23,523 nt of DNA, taken from Aminicenans sp964648465 (GTDB taxonomy: Bacteria; Acidobacteriota; Aminicenantia; Aminicenantales; Aminicenantaceae). The translations under genes and the position numbers were made by a program. This document shows, piece after piece, positions 7,216 through 16,738 of the stretch (position 1 is its first letter; each line of letters opens with the position of its first letter). The notes below the pieces were generated by a model, which was not told the origin of the DNA, made no database searches, and saw only the letters and a list, made by a program, of their open reading frames with translations. Where the stretch lies: assembly GCA_964648465.1 (NCBI GenBank), contig CAZYMU010000038.1, forward strand, positions 1-23,523, read 5' to 3'.

Positions 7216-8598
7216 TTGGTTGAACTCAGTTTGAACCAGCTTTGCGAAAAAATGGAAGGAAAAATCCTACATGGTTCTCCATCTCTTTCTTTTCACAGAT
7301 ATAACATTGACTCCCGATTAACAGAACAGGGAGAACTTTTTTTTGCATTAATCGGAAACAGAAACGGACACGATTTTGTTTCATGTGCAGCGGAAAAAGG
7401 AGCAGCAGGAGCCGTTGTTTCCCAAGAAATTCATCCCCCACGAAAAGACTTCGCATTAATACGGGTAAGGAACACTCTAAAAGCGCTTCAAAAACTAGCC
7501 AAGAAAGTTCTCTCTGAACATAAGGTCAAAGTGGTTGGCATTACAGGAAGTATTGGAAAAACAAGCACCAAAGAATTTGCTTTTTCACTCCTTTCTCTCA
7601 GCCAAAAAGTTCTCAAATCCTCAGGAAATTATAATAACCATATAGGCCTTCCACTTTCTATTCTAAAACTATCAGAAGAACATAATATCGCTATCCTCGA
7701 GATGGGAATGAGTTCTCCAGGAGAAATAGCCGACTTAACCAGGATTGCACCTCCAGATGTAGCCGTTGTAACTAATATTCAACCTGTCCATCTTGAATTT
7801 TTTAAAAGTATTGAGAAGATCGCTCTAGCTAAAAAGGAAATTCTTGATGGAATGAAAACAAACGGAACAGCCGTCCTCAATGGGGATGATATCTTAGGCA
7901 AAAAAATAGCATTGAACTGGAAAGGGGGAAAAATCTTTTTCGGGCTTTCAAAAAACTGCGATATCCGCGCAAGAAATATCAAAAAAAACGGGTTAAACGG
8001 AATGTCTTTTGAACTTATTTATGGGAAAAAGAATTCAGAAATAACTCTTCCCTTTTTTTATGAAAGTGCCTTATATAATTTTCTTGCAGCAGCCGCAGTT
8101 GCCTACACATTTTCAGTTCCTATCGAAACTATCCTCACGCAGACAAAAATACTAAATCAACTTTCAATGCGAGGCGTACTTTTCCGGCTAAAAACAAGCA
8201 TAAATCTTATCGATGACTCTTATAATTCAAATCCTGCTGCACTGGAATCTGTCTTAAAAAGTCTGGCAATCATTCCTGCAAAAAGAAAAATAGCTGTTCT
8301 GGGTGATATGCTGGAGCTTGGTCCAGACAAGATTGAATATCACATTCAGGCCGGAAGACAGGTCTTTAAATATGAATTTGACCTTTTAATCACAGTAGGA
8401 CCTCTTAGTCGGCATATGGCTGAAGGTGCTCTTTCTTCCGGAATGAACCATAATAAAATTCATTCTTTTGATAATTCCGAAGAAACCGCAGAAGAGATAG
8501 AAAATCTTCTTCATGAAGGTGATCTAGTTCTCGTCAAAGGTTCAAGGGGAATGAAAACCGAAAAAATAGTTAACAAATTAAAACTTAAAGGATATTAA
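7216..8598 (+). CDS. murF: UDP-MurNAc-tripeptide--D-alanyl-D-alanine ligase MurF
   Basis: Adds D-Ala-D-Ala to complete UDP-MurNAc-pentapeptide. The 460 residues include the P-loop GITGSIGKTST at about 108-118, the NNHIGLPLSIL block, and DDSYNSNPAAL, the MurF form of the conserved Mur motif. The start is TTG at 7216, backed by GGAGGAAAG at 7201-7209, only two bases after the murE stop. The D-Ala-D-Ala substrate requires a Ddl ligase, which is not encoded in this window. Confidence 0.96.
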   Translation: MVELSLNQLCEKMEGKILHGSPSLSFHRYNIDSRLTEQGELFFALIGNRNGHDFVSCAAEKGAAGAVVSQEIHPPRKDFALIRVRNTLKALQKLAKKVLSEHKVKVVGITGSIGKTSTKEFAFSLLSLSQKVLKSSGNYNNHIGLPLSILKLSEEHNIAILEMGMSSPGEIADLTRIAPPDVAVVTNIQPVHLEFFKSIEKIALAKKEILDGMKTNGTAVLNGDDILGKKIALNWKGGKIFFGLSKNCDIRARNIKKNGLNGMSFELIYGKKNSEITLPFFYESALYNFLAAAAVAYTFSVPIETILTQTKILNQLSMRGVLFRLKTSINLIDDSYNSNPAALESVLKSLAIIPAKRKIAVLGDMLELGPDKIEYHIQAGRQVFKYEFDLLITVGPLSRHMAEGALSSGMNHNKIHSFDNSEETAEEIENLLHEGDLVLVKGSRGMKTEKIVNKLKLKGY

Positions 8599-8599
8599 C

Positions 8600-9688
8600 G
8601 TGTTTTATTGGCTACTGGTTCCACTAAAAAAATATTTTATTTTCTTCAATGTGTTCCGCTACATCACAGTCAGGACTGCACTGTCCGGGATAACCGCTCT
8701 TCTTATATCTATGATCTTTGGTTCCTTGTTAATCAAACTGCTAAAAAAACACCAGATCGGAGAAAAAATAGCTCCTTACGGTCCTGAATCTCATTCAGAA
8801 AAAAAAGGAACTCCTTCGATGGGAGGAATCCTCATCATCGGTTCAACTATTATTCCCACACTTCTCTGGGCAGATCTCGGCAATATTTATATCTGGCTAG
8901 CAGTATTCACCATGTTTTCCTTCGGAATCCTTGGTTTCTGGGATGATTTCCTTCAAATCAAATTGAAAAAACCTTCAGGCTTAATAGTACGCCACAAAAT
9001 TCTATTTCAAATTATCATATCAGGAATCATTGGAATCGTCTTAATATATCTGGGGTCTAAAGGAAATTTCAACCTCCACCTGAGTTTGCCTTTCATAAAG
9101 AAATGGGCACCTTACTTGGGTTTGTTTTACCTGCCGTGGATAATGTTCATTCTAGTTGGCTCATCAAATGCGGTTAACCTGGCTGACGGACTGGATGGAT
9201 TAGCCATAGGTCTTACGCTCATCAGTGCCAGTGCCTTCACTGCTCTTTCTTATATAGCCGGACATGCTCTCTGGTCTGAGTACTTGAATATTTCCCGTGT
9301 CCCTCTTGCAGCTGAACTAACTATATTCCTAGGAGCCATGGCGGGAGCCTGCCTGGGTTTCCTATGGTATAACTGTCATCCGGCAGAAATATTTATGGGA
9401 GATGTGGGAGCCCTATCTCTCGGGGGAACATTGGGCGCAGTGGCTATAATGATAAAACAAGAATTCCTGCTCTTTTTAGTCGCAGGAGTTTTTATCCTGG
9501 AGGCTTTATCTGTCCTGATTCAAGTTTCCTACTTCAAACTGACTGGAGGAAAAAGAATTTTCAGAATGGCTCCACTCCACCATCACTTTGAACTTATTGG
9601 GTGGTCTGAGCAAAAAATTGTTGTCCGATTCTGGATTGCAGGAATAGTATTTGCCCTCTTCAGTCTGGCTACATTAAAACTGAGGTAA
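8600..9688 (+). CDS. mraY: Phospho-N-acetylmuramoyl-pentapeptide transferase MraY
   Basis: An integral membrane enzyme that transfers phospho-MurNAc-pentapeptide to undecaprenyl phosphate, making lipid I. The protein has 362 residues with about ten hydrophobic segments. Diagnostic motifs are YGPESHSEKKGTPSMGG in the first loop, FWDDFLQIK, NAVNLADGLDGLAIG (catalytic Asp region), GDVGALSLGG and the MAPLHHHFEL histidine loop near the C-terminus. The start is GTG at 8600, one base after the murF stop, with AAGGAT upstream (8588-8593). Confidence 0.97.
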   Translation: MFYWLLVPLKKYFIFFNVFRYITVRTALSGITALLISMIFGSLLIKLLKKHQIGEKIAPYGPESHSEKKGTPSMGGILIIGSTIIPTLLWADLGNIYIWLAVFTMFSFGILGFWDDFLQIKLKKPSGLIVRHKILFQIIISGIIGIVLIYLGSKGNFNLHLSLPFIKKWAPYLGLFYLPWIMFILVGSSNAVNLADGLDGLAIGLTLISASAFTALSYIAGHALWSEYLNISRVPLAAELTIFLGAMAGACLGFLWYNCHPAEIFMGDVGALSLGGTLGAVAIMIKQEFLLFLVAGVFILEALSVLIQVSYFKLTGGKRIFRMAPLHHHFELIGWSEQKIVVRFWIAGIVFALFSLATLKLR

Positions 9689-9690
9689 TA

Positions 9691-11049
9691 ATGTATCTTA
9701 AAGGGAAAAAAGTACTTGTTGTAGGGTTAGGAAAAACAGGAGAGGAACTCTGCCGATTTCTTCTAAATCGAGGGGCCCGTGTAAAAGTTTCAGAAAAGAA
9801 AAAACGTGAGGAGCTCGGACAAAAAGTTCATTTCTGGGCAAAAAATGGAGTTTCGATGGAAACCGGAGGCCATGAACTGAAATCATTTCTTGAATCTGAC
9901 CTGATTGTTTTAAGCCCCGGGGTTCCTACAATTCCCGAACTTTACAAAGCTAAAGCCCACGGGATAAAAATCATTTCTGAGATCGAACTCGCATACCGGT
10001 TTTTGAAAGGCAAGATTGTTGGCGTGACAGGATCCAACGGAAAATCCACGACAGCAACCTTAATTCATAAAATCCTAAAAAATGGAGGGCTGGAAGCCTA
10101 TTTAGCCGGAAATATAGGGATACCATTAATAAGCCTGGTTGAAAACAGCAAAAAAAATCACATTTTTGTGACAGAGCTTTCAAGTTTCCAGTTAAAGCAT
10201 ACAGAACAATTTAAAGTTTCGGTTTCAGTCCTCCTGAACATCTCACCTGACCATCTGGACTGGCATAAAACTTTTAAAGATTATTTTGAAGCAAAGAAAA
10301 AAATTATAATTTCTCAGGAGAAAGAACAGATTGCAATCCTAAATAAAGATGATCCCCTTATATGGGGATTGAAAAAACAAAGTGTATACGGATTCAGTCG
10401 AAAAAATAAAATCACCCCAGGATGTTTTATTCAAAAAAATTGGATAGTGCTCTCTAATAAAAAGGAAGAAAAATTTATGAAGCTCTCGGAAATCTCACTC
10501 TTAGGAACACACAATCAGGAAAATATCATGGCTGCGGCATTAGTTGGATATATATTCGGTATTCCGCTTTTAAAAATTAAAAACTCCATTAAGAATTTTA
10601 AAGGTCTCGAACACCGGCTTGAAAAAGTCTTAACAAAACAAGGTGTTGATTTTTATAACGACTCTAAAGCCACAAATGTGGATGCCACCCTAAAATCAAT
10701 TCAGAGTTTCAAGAAAAAAATTATCCTTATCCTGGGAGGCAGAGACAAAGGAGAAGATTTCAGAAGATTAAGGAAAACGGTCGAAAATCAGGTAAAGAGA
10801 ATCATTTTAATTGGTGAATCCAGAAAAAAAATAGAGAAGGCTCTAATTAACACTGCCCCTATCGATACAGTTTCATCTTTAAAAGAAGCAGTTAGAGTCG
10901 GTTATTCTTCTGCGGAACCTGGAGAAATAGTGCTACTTGCACCAGCATGCACAAGTTTTGATATGTTTCAAAATTTCGAGGAAAGAGGTGAAATTTTCAA
11001 GAAAGAAGTTTATACACTCACAAAATTAAAAGGACAGAGTACGGAATAA
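9691..11049 (+). CDS. murD: UDP-N-acetylmuramoyl-L-alanine--D-glutamate ligase MurD
   Basis: A cytoplasmic Mur ligase that adds D-Glu to UDP-MurNAc-L-Ala. The protein has 452 residues. The N-terminal Rossmann-type segment is KVLVVGLGKTGEEL, the ATPase P-loop is GVTGSNGKSTT from residue 111, and the C-terminal half shows FYNDSKATNVDATL and LILGGRDKGEDF, both typical of MurD. The start is two bases after the mraY stop. Its TAA shares one base with the ftsW ATG. Confidence 0.97.
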   Translation: MYLKGKKVLVVGLGKTGEELCRFLLNRGARVKVSEKKKREELGQKVHFWAKNGVSMETGGHELKSFLESDLIVLSPGVPTIPELYKAKAHGIKIISEIELAYRFLKGKIVGVTGSNGKSTTATLIHKILKNGGLEAYLAGNIGIPLISLVENSKKNHIFVTELSSFQLKHTEQFKVSVSVLLNISPDHLDWHKTFKDYFEAKKKIIISQEKEQIAILNKDDPLIWGLKKQSVYGFSRKNKITPGCFIQKNWIVLSNKKEEKFMKLSEISLLGTHNQENIMAAALVGYIFGIPLLKIKNSIKNFKGLEHRLEKVLTKQGVDFYNDSKATNVDATLKSIQSFKKKIILILGGRDKGEDFRRLRKTVENQVKRIILIGESRKKIEKALINTAPIDTVSSLKEAVRVGYSSAEPGEIVLLAPACTSFDMFQNFEERGEIFKKEVYTLTKLKGQSTE

Positions 11050-12161
11050 TGGAAATATTCAAGCCTTATGGATTTGATAAAACACTATTTTTTACAACTC
11101 TAATCCTTACCTCTTTAGGGCTTGTTATGGTTTTCAGTTCTTCAGTCATTCTTGCAAGCGAAAAATATCAACATCCTTTTCATTTTTTTGTCAATCAAAT
11201 TATTGGGGCCGGATTAGGACTTATCTTTATTATATTGATGGTTTCAATAAAGAGGTCGTTCTATCAAAATATATATTTTATTCTAGGACTGCTTTTTATT
11301 TCATTTTCACTTTTAACCATATGTTTTATCATGCCTTCCGTAGGAAAAACTAACCGGTGGATCGATTTTTTTGGAATGCACTTCCAGCCATCAGAACTGG
11401 TAAAAATTAGCCTTATACTCTTTTTTGCATTCTATCTTGAACGGAGAAAAGACAGACTGAGCGAATTTCAGTCTGTTATTATTCCTTTCGTAATTCTATT
11501 TCTTTTTATCCTTCTCATAATAAAAGAGCCAGATTACGGCACAGCACTGCTTATATTTGTTATTGCATCTGTTATGCTTTTTATCGGGGGAGTGAAACTC
11601 AGATATTTCTTATATTTAGGAATTATTTCTATTATGGTTTTCGGTTTTTACCTCTTCCAGGCCAGTTACAGAATCAACAGAGTATTAGCTTTCATTTTCC
11701 CAACAAAAGACCCATTAGGAAATGGATTTCAGGTTATTCAGTCAAAGCTTGCGGTTGGCTCGGGGGGGCTTCTTGGAGTCAGCATAGGGGAAAGTACTCA
11801 AAAACTTTTCTTTCTGCCCTGTGCCCATACAGATTACATTTACGCCATCATAGGTGAAGAGCTTGGCTTAATCGGCACTTTGGCTGTACTGATTCTCTTT
11901 AGTATTTTCCTTTGGAGAGGATTAGTCATCTCAAGAAAAGCTCCAAACACTTTCAGCCAGCTTATTGCCGTGGGCCTCACATTAGCAATATTCTCTCAAG
12001 CTTTGTTGAATATAAGCATAGTTCTTGGGTTAGGACCTCCTACAGGAGTTCCTCTCCCGCTGATCAGTTTCGGAAGATCTTCCCTTATCTGTACTCTTTT
12101 CAGCATAGGCATCCTTCTCCATATTTCGCAAAGAAAGGAAAGCACGAGAAGAAAAACATGA
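11049..12161 (+). CDS. ftsW: Septal peptidoglycan glycosyltransferase FtsW (SEDS family)
   Basis: A multi-pass membrane glycosyltransferase (about ten helices) that polymerises lipid II together with FtsI. The 370 residues contain the family blocks VMVFSSS, IKEPDYGTALLI, QSKLAVGSGGLLGVS, LPCAHTDYIYAIIGEELG and GPPTGVPLPLISF. The motif usually written SYGGSS reads SFGRSS here (residues 340-345), with Arg343 in place of Gly. FtsW rather than RodA is preferred because of the dcw context. It overlaps murD by one base and murG by four. Confidence 0.95.
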   Translation: MEIFKPYGFDKTLFFTTLILTSLGLVMVFSSSVILASEKYQHPFHFFVNQIIGAGLGLIFIILMVSIKRSFYQNIYFILGLLFISFSLLTICFIMPSVGKTNRWIDFFGMHFQPSELVKISLILFFAFYLERRKDRLSEFQSVIIPFVILFLFILLIIKEPDYGTALLIFVIASVMLFIGGVKLRYFLYLGIISIMVFGFYLFQASYRINRVLAFIFPTKDPLGNGFQVIQSKLAVGSGGLLGVSIGESTQKLFFLPCAHTDYIYAIIGEELGLIGTLAVLILFSIFLWRGLVISRKAPNTFSQLIAVGLTLAIFSQALLNISIVLGLGPPTGVPLPLISFGRSSLICTLFSIGILLHISQRKESTRRKT

Positions 12162-13258
12162 AAGGTAAAAGGTTGATTATAAGCGGAGGTGGAACAGCGG
12201 GTCATCTATACCCCGCACTTGTTATCGCTCAAAAACTGAAAGAGAAAGCACCCGAAATCCAAATCACTTTTGTAGGAAGCAGCAGGAAGCTAGAAAAAAC
12301 AATAATGGAACACTATAAAGCAGATTTTATTTCACTTAAAATTGAAGGAATAAAAGGAAAGGGCTTAAAAATTGTAAAATCTCTTCTTGTCCTCCCTTAT
12401 TCTTTCACAAAATCCCTTGCAATCTTGATCCGGATAAAACCCGCACTCGTGATTGGAGTTGGAGGCTACAGCTCAGGACCAATAGTAATTCTATCCAGCT
12501 GGATAAAGATCCCAACTTTGATCATGGAACAGAATGTCTATCCAGGATTCACAAACAGGATGCTAGTTCCATGGGTGAAAAAAGCTGTTGTTGCTTTTGA
12601 AAACTCTCTACCTCATTTTAAGGGAAAAGGAGTATTCATTGGGAACCCCGTAAGAGAAGAATTCTATAATTTGCCGCCCAAAATGACAAACCACAAGCTT
12701 TCTATTCTTATCTTTGGAGGAAGTCAAGGATCTCACTTTTTAAACAAAGGAGTCGTAGATTCCCTTCAATTTTTAAAAAAAGATAAGGACAACTTAAGAA
12801 TATTTCATCAGACAGGAAAAGAGGATTACGAATGGGTTAAAAATTGTTACACCCAAAATGAATTCAGGGATGTTGTTGTTTCGTCTTACTTTTATAATAT
12901 TGCTGATTACTTTCAAAAATCAGATCTTATCATAAGCAGAGCTGGGGCAACAACCATAGCAGAGCTCACTGCGGCTCAAAAAGCTTCCCTGCTTATACCC
13001 TTTTCTAAGGCAACAGACAATCATCAGGTTCTAAACGCAAGGGAATTGGAAAAAATAAATAGCGCTGAGGTCATCCTGGAGAAAGAGTTTACACCAAAAT
13101 ACTTTGCAAATAAAATACTGAACTTTGTAAATAATAAAGAAAAGATAATCCGGATGGCAAAAAACCTGGAATGTCTGAAAACTGAAAACGTACCAGAAAG
13201 GATTCTTCAACTTTGCTTAGAACTGCTTGAAACAAAACACAGGGAGGAAATGACCTAG
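12158..13258 (+). CDS. murG: UDP-GlcNAc--lipid I N-acetylglucosaminyltransferase MurG
   Basis: A peripheral inner-face membrane glycosyltransferase that makes lipid II. The open frame extends upstream to 11912 inside ftsW, but the protein clearly begins at ATG 12158 (MKGKRLIISGGGTAGHLYPA), giving 366 residues and an ATGA overlap with the ftsW stop. Motifs present are the first G-loop GGGTAGH (usually GGGTGGH), EQNVYPGFTNR, IFGGSQGSHFLN, and SRAGATTIAELTA with PFSKATDNHQ for UDP-GlcNAc binding. The upstream ribosome binding site is weak, so translation is probably coupled to ftsW. Confidence 0.96.
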   Translation: MKGKRLIISGGGTAGHLYPALVIAQKLKEKAPEIQITFVGSSRKLEKTIMEHYKADFISLKIEGIKGKGLKIVKSLLVLPYSFTKSLAILIRIKPALVIGVGGYSSGPIVILSSWIKIPTLIMEQNVYPGFTNRMLVPWVKKAVVAFENSLPHFKGKGVFIGNPVREEFYNLPPKMTNHKLSILIFGGSQGSHFLNKGVVDSLQFLKKDKDNLRIFHQTGKEDYEWVKNCYTQNEFRDVVVSSYFYNIADYFQKSDLIISRAGATTIAELTAAQKASLLIPFSKATDNHQVLNARELEKINSAEVILEKEFTPKYFANKILNFVNNKEKIIRMAKNLECLKTENVPERILQLCLELLETKHREEMT

Positions 13259-14634
13259 TGAAACATCACTATAGAAACATCCATATGATAGGCATAGGCG
13301 GTACAGGAATGAGCGGTATCGCTGAGGTTTTACTAAACTTGGGCTATAATATTTCAGGTTCAGATATAAACGAAAACCAAGCCACACATCGTCTCAGCCA
13401 TCTTGGGGCTAAAGTCTCCATCGGACACAAAACAGAAAATGTATTAGGAGCAAACGTTGCAGTAATTTCTTCTGCCATTAAAGAAGACAACATAGAAGTG
13501 GAAGAAGCCAGACGCCAAAAAATTCCAGTCATACCTAGAGCCGAAATGCTGGCTGAGTTAATGCGCATGAAAAACGGCATTGCCATAGCAGGTTCTCATG
13601 GCAAAACCTCCACAACCTCCATGGTGGCTAAAGTTCTTGAGCTGGGAGGATTTGACCCGACTATTATTGTGGGAGGACGCCTGAACACTGTCGGTGCACA
13701 TGCAAAACTGGGCGGAGGAGAATTTATCGTAGCAGAAGCTGATGAAAGCGATAGATCTTTCCTCTACCTTTCTCCATTTATCGCAGTTCTTACGAATCTG
13801 GATGAAGAACATCTGGATCAGTATAAAACTGTGGATGAAATCAAAAAAACATTTGTTAATTTTTCCAATAAAGTACCGTTTTACTGCCCGATCGTCCTTT
13901 GTATCGATGACTTTAATCTCCAAAGCCTTATTCCAATGCTCGATCGGAGAATAATAACTTACGGGCTTTCAGTACAGGCAGATATTTCTGCTAGAAACAT
14001 GCAATTTCAAAATTTTTCGAGCACATCAACTCTACTCTACCACGGCAAAGAAATAGGGAAACTAAAACTCAATGTGCCTGGAGTACACAACATTTGTAAT
14101 GCCATGGCTGCGGTTGCAGTTGGAATAGATTTAGATATTCCTATCCTGACTATTTTAATAGCACTGGAAAGTTACGAAGGAATCGGCCGCCGCTTTGAAC
14201 TAAAGAAAACCGTAAACAATATAATGGTAATAGAAGACTATGCGCATCACCCCACTGAGATCAATGCTACACTTGATGCTGCCAAGAACGGCTGGCACCG
14301 CAGAATTGTAGTTGTTTTTCAACCTCACCGGTATTCCAGGCTTTCTTGGCTCATGAAAAATTTTGCTACATCATTCAATAAAGCAGACGTTTTAATCGTT
14401 ACCGAGATCTATGAAGCAGGGGAAAAAGCAATTATTGGAGTCTCAGGAAGAGTCCTATACAAAAAAATCCAACTACTAGGACATAAAAATATTTATTTCG
14501 AACCAGAACTCAAAAATATACCGGGACTTACAGAAAAGCTTGCTCTTCCAGGAGATATGATCATTATTATGGGAGCAGGAAGCATCTATAAAGTCATTCC
14601 TGACATCATTAAAAAACTTGAAGGAAATTCATAA
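13258..14634 (+). CDS. murC: UDP-N-acetylmuramate--L-alanine ligase MurC
   Basis: The first Mur ligase, adding L-Ala to UDP-MurNAc in the cytoplasm. The 458 residues carry the N-terminal GIGGTGMSGIAEVLLNLGY, the P-loop GSHGKTSTT from residue 112, EADESD in the ATPase domain, and DYAHHPTEI from residue 327. The start is GTG at 13258, overlapping the murG stop by one base and preceded by GGGAGG (13242-13247). In many bacteria murB and ddl follow murC; here ftsQ follows immediately. Confidence 0.97.
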   Translation: MKHHYRNIHMIGIGGTGMSGIAEVLLNLGYNISGSDINENQATHRLSHLGAKVSIGHKTENVLGANVAVISSAIKEDNIEVEEARRQKIPVIPRAEMLAELMRMKNGIAIAGSHGKTSTTSMVAKVLELGGFDPTIIVGGRLNTVGAHAKLGGGEFIVAEADESDRSFLYLSPFIAVLTNLDEEHLDQYKTVDEIKKTFVNFSNKVPFYCPIVLCIDDFNLQSLIPMLDRRIITYGLSVQADISARNMQFQNFSSTSTLLYHGKEIGKLKLNVPGVHNICNAMAAVAVGIDLDIPILTILIALESYEGIGRRFELKKTVNNIMVIEDYAHHPTEINATLDAAKNGWHRRIVVVFQPHRYSRLSWLMKNFATSFNKADVLIVTEIYEAGEKAIIGVSGRVLYKKIQLLGHKNIYFEPELKNIPGLTEKLALPGDMIIIMGAGSIYKVIPDIIKKLEGNS

Positions 14635-14636
14635 CG

Positions 14637-15506
14637 ATGGCTCTCAATGTTAATGCAGCTTATAAATACAGGTCATATCCTTTCTTTTCTTACTCTCTGC
14701 ATTTCAGACGGAAAGAGAAAAAACCAAAGACAAAAAAAATCCATAGGAAAATAAGGCTAAAATTCATGCATATTATATTTTTCTTCCTTCTAGTTAACGG
14801 GCTATTTTTCTCCTTCCAACAATTGTATCTTTCCCTGATCTCGTGGGATAAACTGAATATAACAGAAATAAAAGTCCTATGTAATAAGCCCGAAATTAAA
14901 GAAGATATAGAAGAGTATTTTTATGGAAGTCAACTTGGAAATATTCTTTTGCTTAACATAGAGCGGCTCCAGGAAACACTGACGGAGCACAACTGGATTA
15001 AAACTGTCCGCATAAGAAAAATCTTTCCTTCCTCATTAAAGATTGAAATTAATGAAAGAATACCATCTGCTGTATTAAATAAAGAAGCACTATTTCTGGT
15101 CGATAGAGAAGGCGTCTTACTTAAACAAATTAATCAAGGCGAAAACACGAACCTTCCACTTTTTGTGGATTCAAATCTCTTCAGGCACGACTACACAGAA
15201 AAACTGCAATTAGCATGGAATTGTTTAGAAAGTCTATCTCCCACTTCAAGAAAGCAGATCCAGATTCTTGACCTTTCAGATTACGAAAACGTAACTGTCA
15301 AACTTAAAAATTCGCCAACATGGATCATTCTGGGCAACAGTCAATTCTCTGAAAAACTTCAATCTTTCAAGCTGCACAGTGCCAGTCTGGAAAAATACGG
15401 AGCCATGGAATATATTGACCTGCGTTTTCAAGATCGTTTTATTTTCAAACTGCGGAGAGAATTAAGAAAAAATGTTATCCAAAACTCTGGAAAGGAGGCA
15501 AACTGA
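14637..15506 (+). CDS. ftsQ: Cell division protein FtsQ (DivIB), POTRA domain
   Basis: A bitopic division protein linking cytoplasmic and periplasmic divisome parts. The 289 residues have a basic cytoplasmic region rich in Lys/Arg (about 23-42), one transmembrane helix at about 44-64, a POTRA domain at about 75-145 (ITEIKVLCN, then NWIKTVRIRKIFPSSLKIEINERIP split across strands), and a FtsQ-type C-terminal domain (ALFLVDREGVLLK). It starts two bases after the murC stop, and its TGA shares one base with the ftsA ATG. Confidence 0.92.
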   Translation: MALNVNAAYKYRSYPFFSYSLHFRRKEKKPKTKKIHRKIRLKFMHIIFFFLLVNGLFFSFQQLYLSLISWDKLNITEIKVLCNKPEIKEDIEEYFYGSQLGNILLLNIERLQETLTEHNWIKTVRIRKIFPSSLKIEINERIPSAVLNKEALFLVDREGVLLKQINQGENTNLPLFVDSNLFRHDYTEKLQLAWNCLESLSPTSRKQIQILDLSDYENVTVKLKNSPTWIILGNSQFSEKLQSFKLHSASLEKYGAMEYIDLRFQDRFIFKLRRELRKNVIQNSGKEAN

Positions 15507-16729
15507 TGCCAAAAAATGGCTATATTGTCGGATTTGACATAGGAACAAAAAAAATTGCGGCAATTATTGGTGAAATAACTGAAGATAGAAAAATCGAGAT
15601 TATCGGAATAGGAACAGCTGATTCCAGAGGCCTTAGAAAAGGTGTAGTAGTCAATTTAGACACCACAGTAGAGGCTATTAAAAAGGCTCAGGAAGAGGCA
15701 GAGCTAATGGCAGGAGTAGAAATCGATTCTGCATTTATTGGCATTTCCGGTGCTCACATAAAGAGCTTTAACAGCAGGGGTGTTATTGCTGTTTCAGGAA
15801 AAAACAAAGAAATCGGCCGAGAAGATATTAAACGTGTCATAGACCAGTCTAAAGCTGTATCCATCCCGCCGGACAGGGAAATTATCCATGTCATTCCTCA
15901 GGAATTTGTCGTCGACGAACAAGATGGAATAAAAGATCCCCTTGGCATGAGCGGCATTAAACTCGAAGTAAATGTCCATATTATTACTGGGGCCATTACA
16001 TCTATCCAAAACTTGAAGACCTGCGTTACGAGGGCTGGAATTGAAATCGAGCAAATTATTCTTAACCAGATAACAACAAGCACTTCTGTCCTTACTCTTG
16101 ATGAAATGGAACTTGGGGTGGGACTTATTGACATCGGAGGTGGAACTACTGAGATTGCCATTTTCGAACGGGGAAGCCTGTGGTATACCTCCATCATACC
16201 AATAGGTGGAGACAATTTTACAAATGACATAGCTGTAGGGCTTAGGACACCGATACCAGAGGCAGAAAAAATAAAGAAAAAATTCGGATGCGTATCCAGC
16301 CCTCTTACAGATGAACACGAAACCATAGAAGTGCCTTCAGTAGGGCATGGGAAAAAACCGCGCATTCTCTCCAGGCATTTATTAGCAGATATCATTCAAC
16401 CCAGGGCAGAAGAAATATTCACTCTGGTTGATAACGATATTAAAAAAATGGGATACGAAAAATCTCTCAATTCGGGAATAGTATTAACAGGAGGAACCGC
16501 TTTACTGGAGGGTCTGGAAGAAGTAGCAGAGGGAGTTTTTGACCTTCCGGTCAGGCGTGGTGATCCGACCGGAATAGGGGGTCTTGCCGACAGAGTAAGC
16601 ACTCCTGATTATGCTACTTCTGTAGGCCTTATCCTCTATGGATTTAGCCAGTGGAAAGAAAAAGGAACATCCAAAGATAGAAAAAAAGGCTTCCTTGCCA
16701 AATTTAAAGATTGGCTCAAAGAAGCTTAG
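15506..16729 (+). CDS. ftsA: Cell division protein FtsA
   Basis: An actin-like ATPase that tethers FtsZ to the membrane. The 407 residues begin with the phosphate-1 motif GFDIGTKKIAAIIGE and include the SHS2 region (VVVNLDTTVEAI...AGVEIDSAFIGISGAHI), the phosphate-2 motif LIDIGGGTTEIAIF at about 205-218, and GIVLTGGTALLEGLEE. The C-terminal KGFLAKFKDWLKEA is the amphipathic membrane-targeting helix. A near-perfect AAGGAGG (15492-15498) precedes the ATG, suggesting stronger initiation than for the preceding mur genes. Confidence 0.97.
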   Translation: MPKNGYIVGFDIGTKKIAAIIGEITEDRKIEIIGIGTADSRGLRKGVVVNLDTTVEAIKKAQEEAELMAGVEIDSAFIGISGAHIKSFNSRGVIAVSGKNKEIGREDIKRVIDQSKAVSIPPDREIIHVIPQEFVVDEQDGIKDPLGMSGIKLEVNVHIITGAITSIQNLKTCVTRAGIEIEQIILNQITTSTSVLTLDEMELGVGLIDIGGGTTEIAIFERGSLWYTSIIPIGGDNFTNDIAVGLRTPIPEAEKIKKKFGCVSSPLTDEHETIEVPSVGHGKKPRILSRHLLADIIQPRAEEIFTLVDNDIKKMGYEKSLNSGIVLTGGTALLEGLEEVAEGVFDLPVRRGDPTGIGGLADRVSTPDYATSVGLILYGFSQWKEKGTSKDRKKGFLAKFKDWLKEA

Positions 16730-16738
16730 GAGGAAAAA

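Noticed and set aside
11912..12157. N-terminal extension of the murG reading frame by 82 codons
   Set aside because: It lies inside ftsW in another frame, and MurG homology begins at ATG 12158 with GGGTAGH soon after, so the extension is only an open frame without coding evidence.
15794..16395. Two long minus-strand open frames (174 and 165 codons) inside ftsA
   Set aside because: They are opposite a strongly conserved FtsA coding region, have no recognisable domains and no good ribosome binding site.
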